Assembly: GCA_003255025.1 (NCBI GenBank) | Contig: QANY01006224.1 | Span: 248,001 to 312,000, forward strand | Origin: Datisca glomerata | Lineage: Eukaryota > Streptophyta > Magnoliopsida > Cucurbitales > Datiscaceae | DNA: 64,000 nt | Direction of reading: 5' to 3' | Part shown: positions 62,310 through 64,000 of the stretch, in pieces | Layout of the letters: every line of letters starts with the position of its first letter | Position numbering within the stretch: the stretch's first letter is position 1 | Position numbers and translations under genes: made by a program | The notes under the pieces: generated by a model | What the model was told of the DNA's origin: nothing | The model's input: only the letters and a program-made list of their open reading frames with translations | Databases searched by the model: none

Positions 62310-63493
62310 CTTATAGTCATAAAGATCACTTCCCGCATAACCACTGCTTTCACTCAGCTTTCCGCTGAGAACACGCTCAGGGTCATCATCTGTTTCTGGA
62401 TCAACATCATTTTCTGCATCGTGGTAACCATTGTCTTTCATATCCAGATTTTCGTCATCGGTTGAGTCTTCACTTCCACTATTTTCAATTCGTGAATCAG
62501 CTGAGATTGAGCATCTGTGTACATTCTCATCCTGAAAAAAAAAAAACAAATTATCTTTGCTAAAACTGAGGATAAAATTTACACTACAAGTTACACAGAT
62601 ATTTTCAGAAGCAGAACAGACTGAAGCCATTAGGAGAGACATTGCATGAAGCTGAAAATCAAGGGACGTTATAAATACAAACATAGAATCAAGTAATACC
62701 ATAAAATAGTATAGAGGTCAACAGTAATCAAGCAAGAAGTAGTTACCAGTGACCTCAACTAATAATACTATTTTAAAGATTGAATAAAACGGTAATTTAG
62801 ATTATAACTACCTGTAGTAATATCAGCCCTTTGTAACAGTGTAAATTTTGAAAAGGAGATGCATACTCCACATTTCCTATTACAGTGTTATAGCATGCAC
62901 AAATTAATATGAAGTTTGTGAAATCACGTATAAATAACTCGAGAAAAACTCTTCTTTTTTATGGGTAACTTGACCTCAAGGAAAAGATGAGACTATCAAC
63001 TGATTGACCCGTGCATAGCCTTAATATTACATTGCAGGCCTACAATAGCCCAACATTGATTATGTAATACAGTACCTCACCAATAACCTTTTAAAAAACC
63101 TTTAAAGGCCATAACAATGACAAATTTTATGTGGCATGCAGGATGCAGCAACCATGGAGCCATGCGAATGATATTGCAAAGTTGATAAAGCACAATGCAG
63201 TATTCCTTTGTCAAAAAATTATCCAATCGCTTGTATAATGGTCTCTTACATCAAAAATATTGTCATACTCCTCCAAAAGAGTAGTGACAATGGCTTGAGC
63301 ATTGTTTGCTGCATTTGCCGCAGCAAGCAGTTGAGCAGAATTATCACCGTTAACGTCAAAGTCATCCTCTAACTCACATTCACCAGCTAATAAAGGTCGT
63401 AAGAGCAAAGGTGCCATGCAAGCAGCAACAGCTGATGGGGTCATCCGATTCTCATGAGTGTGAGAGGCAATCGTATGCATCATCTTCAAAACC
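52707..63493 (-). CDS. REN1: ROP GTPase-activating protein, REN1/PHGAP type (3' part)
   Basis: These are eleven in-frame 3' exons of a plant PH-RhoGAP protein that switches off ROP GTPases in polar cell growth: 63493-63250, 62531-62310, 61108-60773, 59230-59181, 56620-56560, 56485-56402, 55019-54906, 54817-54648, 53695-53626, 53237-53031 and 52889-52707. They give about 580 residues. The first exon holds the end of the RhoGAP domain (VLKMMHTIASHTHENRMTPS, AACMAPLLLRPLLAGECELE, AQLLAAANAANNAQAIVTTL). An acidic stretch follows (SGSEDSTDDENLDMKDNG, DPETDDDPERVLSGKLSESS). The middle exons form coiled coils (IQRLEITKTDLQNRIAKEA, SRLQEQLQAERDLRAALEV, DVARLKQKVAELHHQLNQQ). The last exon adds LVELTTRLDFFKERRSQLME and ends SSPPWN. 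The PH domain and the catalytic Arg region lie right of the window. Frames are intact. REN1 is the closest name; paralogues of this family share these blocks. Confidence 0.9.
55859..56105 (+). mobile_element. tRNA-derived SINE with 11-bp target duplication
   Basis: GAATGCAAGAA at 55859-55869 is repeated exactly at 56095-56105. The 225 bases between contain polymerase III promoter boxes at the usual spacing: box A-like TAACTCAAGTGG (55889-55900) and box B-like GGTTTGAAATG (55942-55952). The end is A-rich (AAAAGAAGAAAATAC). It lies in a REN1 intron, opposite to the gene. Confidence 0.85.
56486..56559 (-). other. Very short REN1 intron carrying a SINE-derived word
   Basis: This 74-base intron contains, at 56493-56525, a 33-base word that matches 55948-55980 inside the SINE with one substitution (ACCAGTCAACCCAGTTGATAG shared). 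Splice borders on both sides (GAG|GTAACA and TTATTTAG) look normal. Confidence 0.8.
56621..59180 (-). other. Large REN1 intron with a pyrimidine-rich insertion
   Basis: The segment 57700-58240 is rich in CTTTTCCTC-type words on the plus strand, opposite the gene. It contains an 18-base duplication (GTTCCATGGTCCTTCTAT at 57975-57992 and 58005-58022) and a 159-codon open frame with no family resemblance. It may be an old retroposon. The rest shows nothing recognisable. Confidence 0.4.
61109..62309 (-). other. REN1 intron starting in a CT microsatellite
   Basis: The intron lies between the acidic exon and the following exon (GGDDSDVGSS...). Its first bases on the transcribed strand are GTTCTC followed by a long CT run. 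The remainder is ordinary AT-rich intron DNA. Confidence 0.7.
62251..62306. repeat. (AG)28 microsatellite at a splice donor
   Basis: About 28 AG units on the plus strand, which is CT on the REN1 coding strand. It starts about four bases after the exon ending YDYK. TACA repeats lie just left (62226-62241). Confidence 0.95.
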
Positions 63494-64000
63494 CTGCCAA
63501 AAAAGTATTTAAGTAAAAACAATGAAACTGCAGCAAGCATTTTAAGTAACCTTGAATCCTAATCTTCATATGCTCAAAATTTGCGGCTGACAACATAACT
63601 CTTAAAAAGTGATTAACTAGCAGCTAAACCTCCCCTTCTTTGGTAAAGTCTATCTGTCTATGGATAGAGAAAGACCAAAGTTGAAAATTTCGTCAAAGCC
63701 TATATGTCCTTTGTCACTGTCAAAAATTTATGTCAGCTTAACATACTATAGGAGTTTAAGTCAACTGGTGGTTGTTCTTGTTCCCAAGAGGTTTGTTCTA
63801 TGATGTTTTAACTTTGAAGTCCGATAGTGCCCTTGGATCCATGACCAATGTCCCATTTGAAAACGAGTTCCATTCCAAAATGCATGCAGCTGGGTGCAAA
63901 ATTCTCTTTTGAGATGGTCAAAGATTTGTGTCAGCGAAACTTTGTAGGGAAAAATACAATTTACTCCCTTCAACTGTGGGGTCGTAACCAAATGAACCTT
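63494..64000 (-). other. REN1 intron with a repeat-like right edge
   Basis: No RhoGAP exon was found between 63494 and the window end, so this is intron. AAAATACAATTTACTCCC followed by TTCAACTGTGGGGTCG at 63950-63988 resembles a TIR-type transposon end. Two related words (CTGACATAAATTTTTGACAG and CTGACACAAATCTTTGACCA on the minus strand) suggest an old duplication. Confidence 0.4.

Overview
The window is nuclear DNA of a flowering plant. The genes are intron-rich, the intergenic DNA is very AT-rich and loaded with plant-type transposons, and every recognisable host protein is a land-plant family. The proteins look eudicot; I cannot name the species. One ambiguous base (N) lies at 1649.

Host genes from left to right: the 3' end of a peptidyl-serine alpha-galactosyltransferase gene (+, 1-2826, six exons visible); a complete four-exon non-specific phospholipase C of the NPC6 type (-, 3489-8363), tail to tail with it; a small GLUTAMINE DUMPER-like gene with a damaged C-terminus, packed between inverted repeats (+, 9410-9736); the NMD factor SMG7 (-, 27952-31751, five coding exons, with a 5'UTR uORF and probable 3'UTR introns); a two-exon phospholipase A2-domain gene (-, 40979-41821); and the 3' eleven exons of a REN1/PHGAP-type ROP GTPase-activating protein (-, 52707-63493), whose PH domain and most of whose RhoGAP domain lie beyond the right edge. 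The genes are functionally unrelated and each has its own promoter.

Mobile DNA fills much of the space between them. A decayed Ty1/Copia element with 2.2-2.4 kb LTRs occupies 11415-21717. To its right lie the LTR end and primer site of a second Copia element, a truncated third LTR, an antisense LINE 3' fragment and two putative Helitron 3' termini. At 34894-39149 there is a 4.3 kb fold-back Mutator-like element: both arms carry the same N-terminal part of a MuDR-type transposase head to head, and the whole is flanked by a perfect 9-bp duplication. At 43133-48338 a non-autonomous Tat/Ogre-like LTR element (minus orientation, 5-bp duplication) carries a 60-bp tandem array next to its polypurine tract and an unidentified, apparently spliced coding relic in place of gag-pol. 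A tRNA-derived SINE with a perfect 11-bp duplication sits in a REN1 intron, and several MITE-like elements are present.

The observations most worth following up are the fold-back MULE (its architecture resembles maize Mu killer), the inverted-repeat-bounded GDU gene lacking its VIMAG tail, the spliced relic and dimeric 60-bp array in the Tat-like element, and the SMG7 UTR layout that suggests NMD autoregulation. Exon boundaries were placed by eye from reading frame, splice consensus and remembered family conservation; no alignment could be run.
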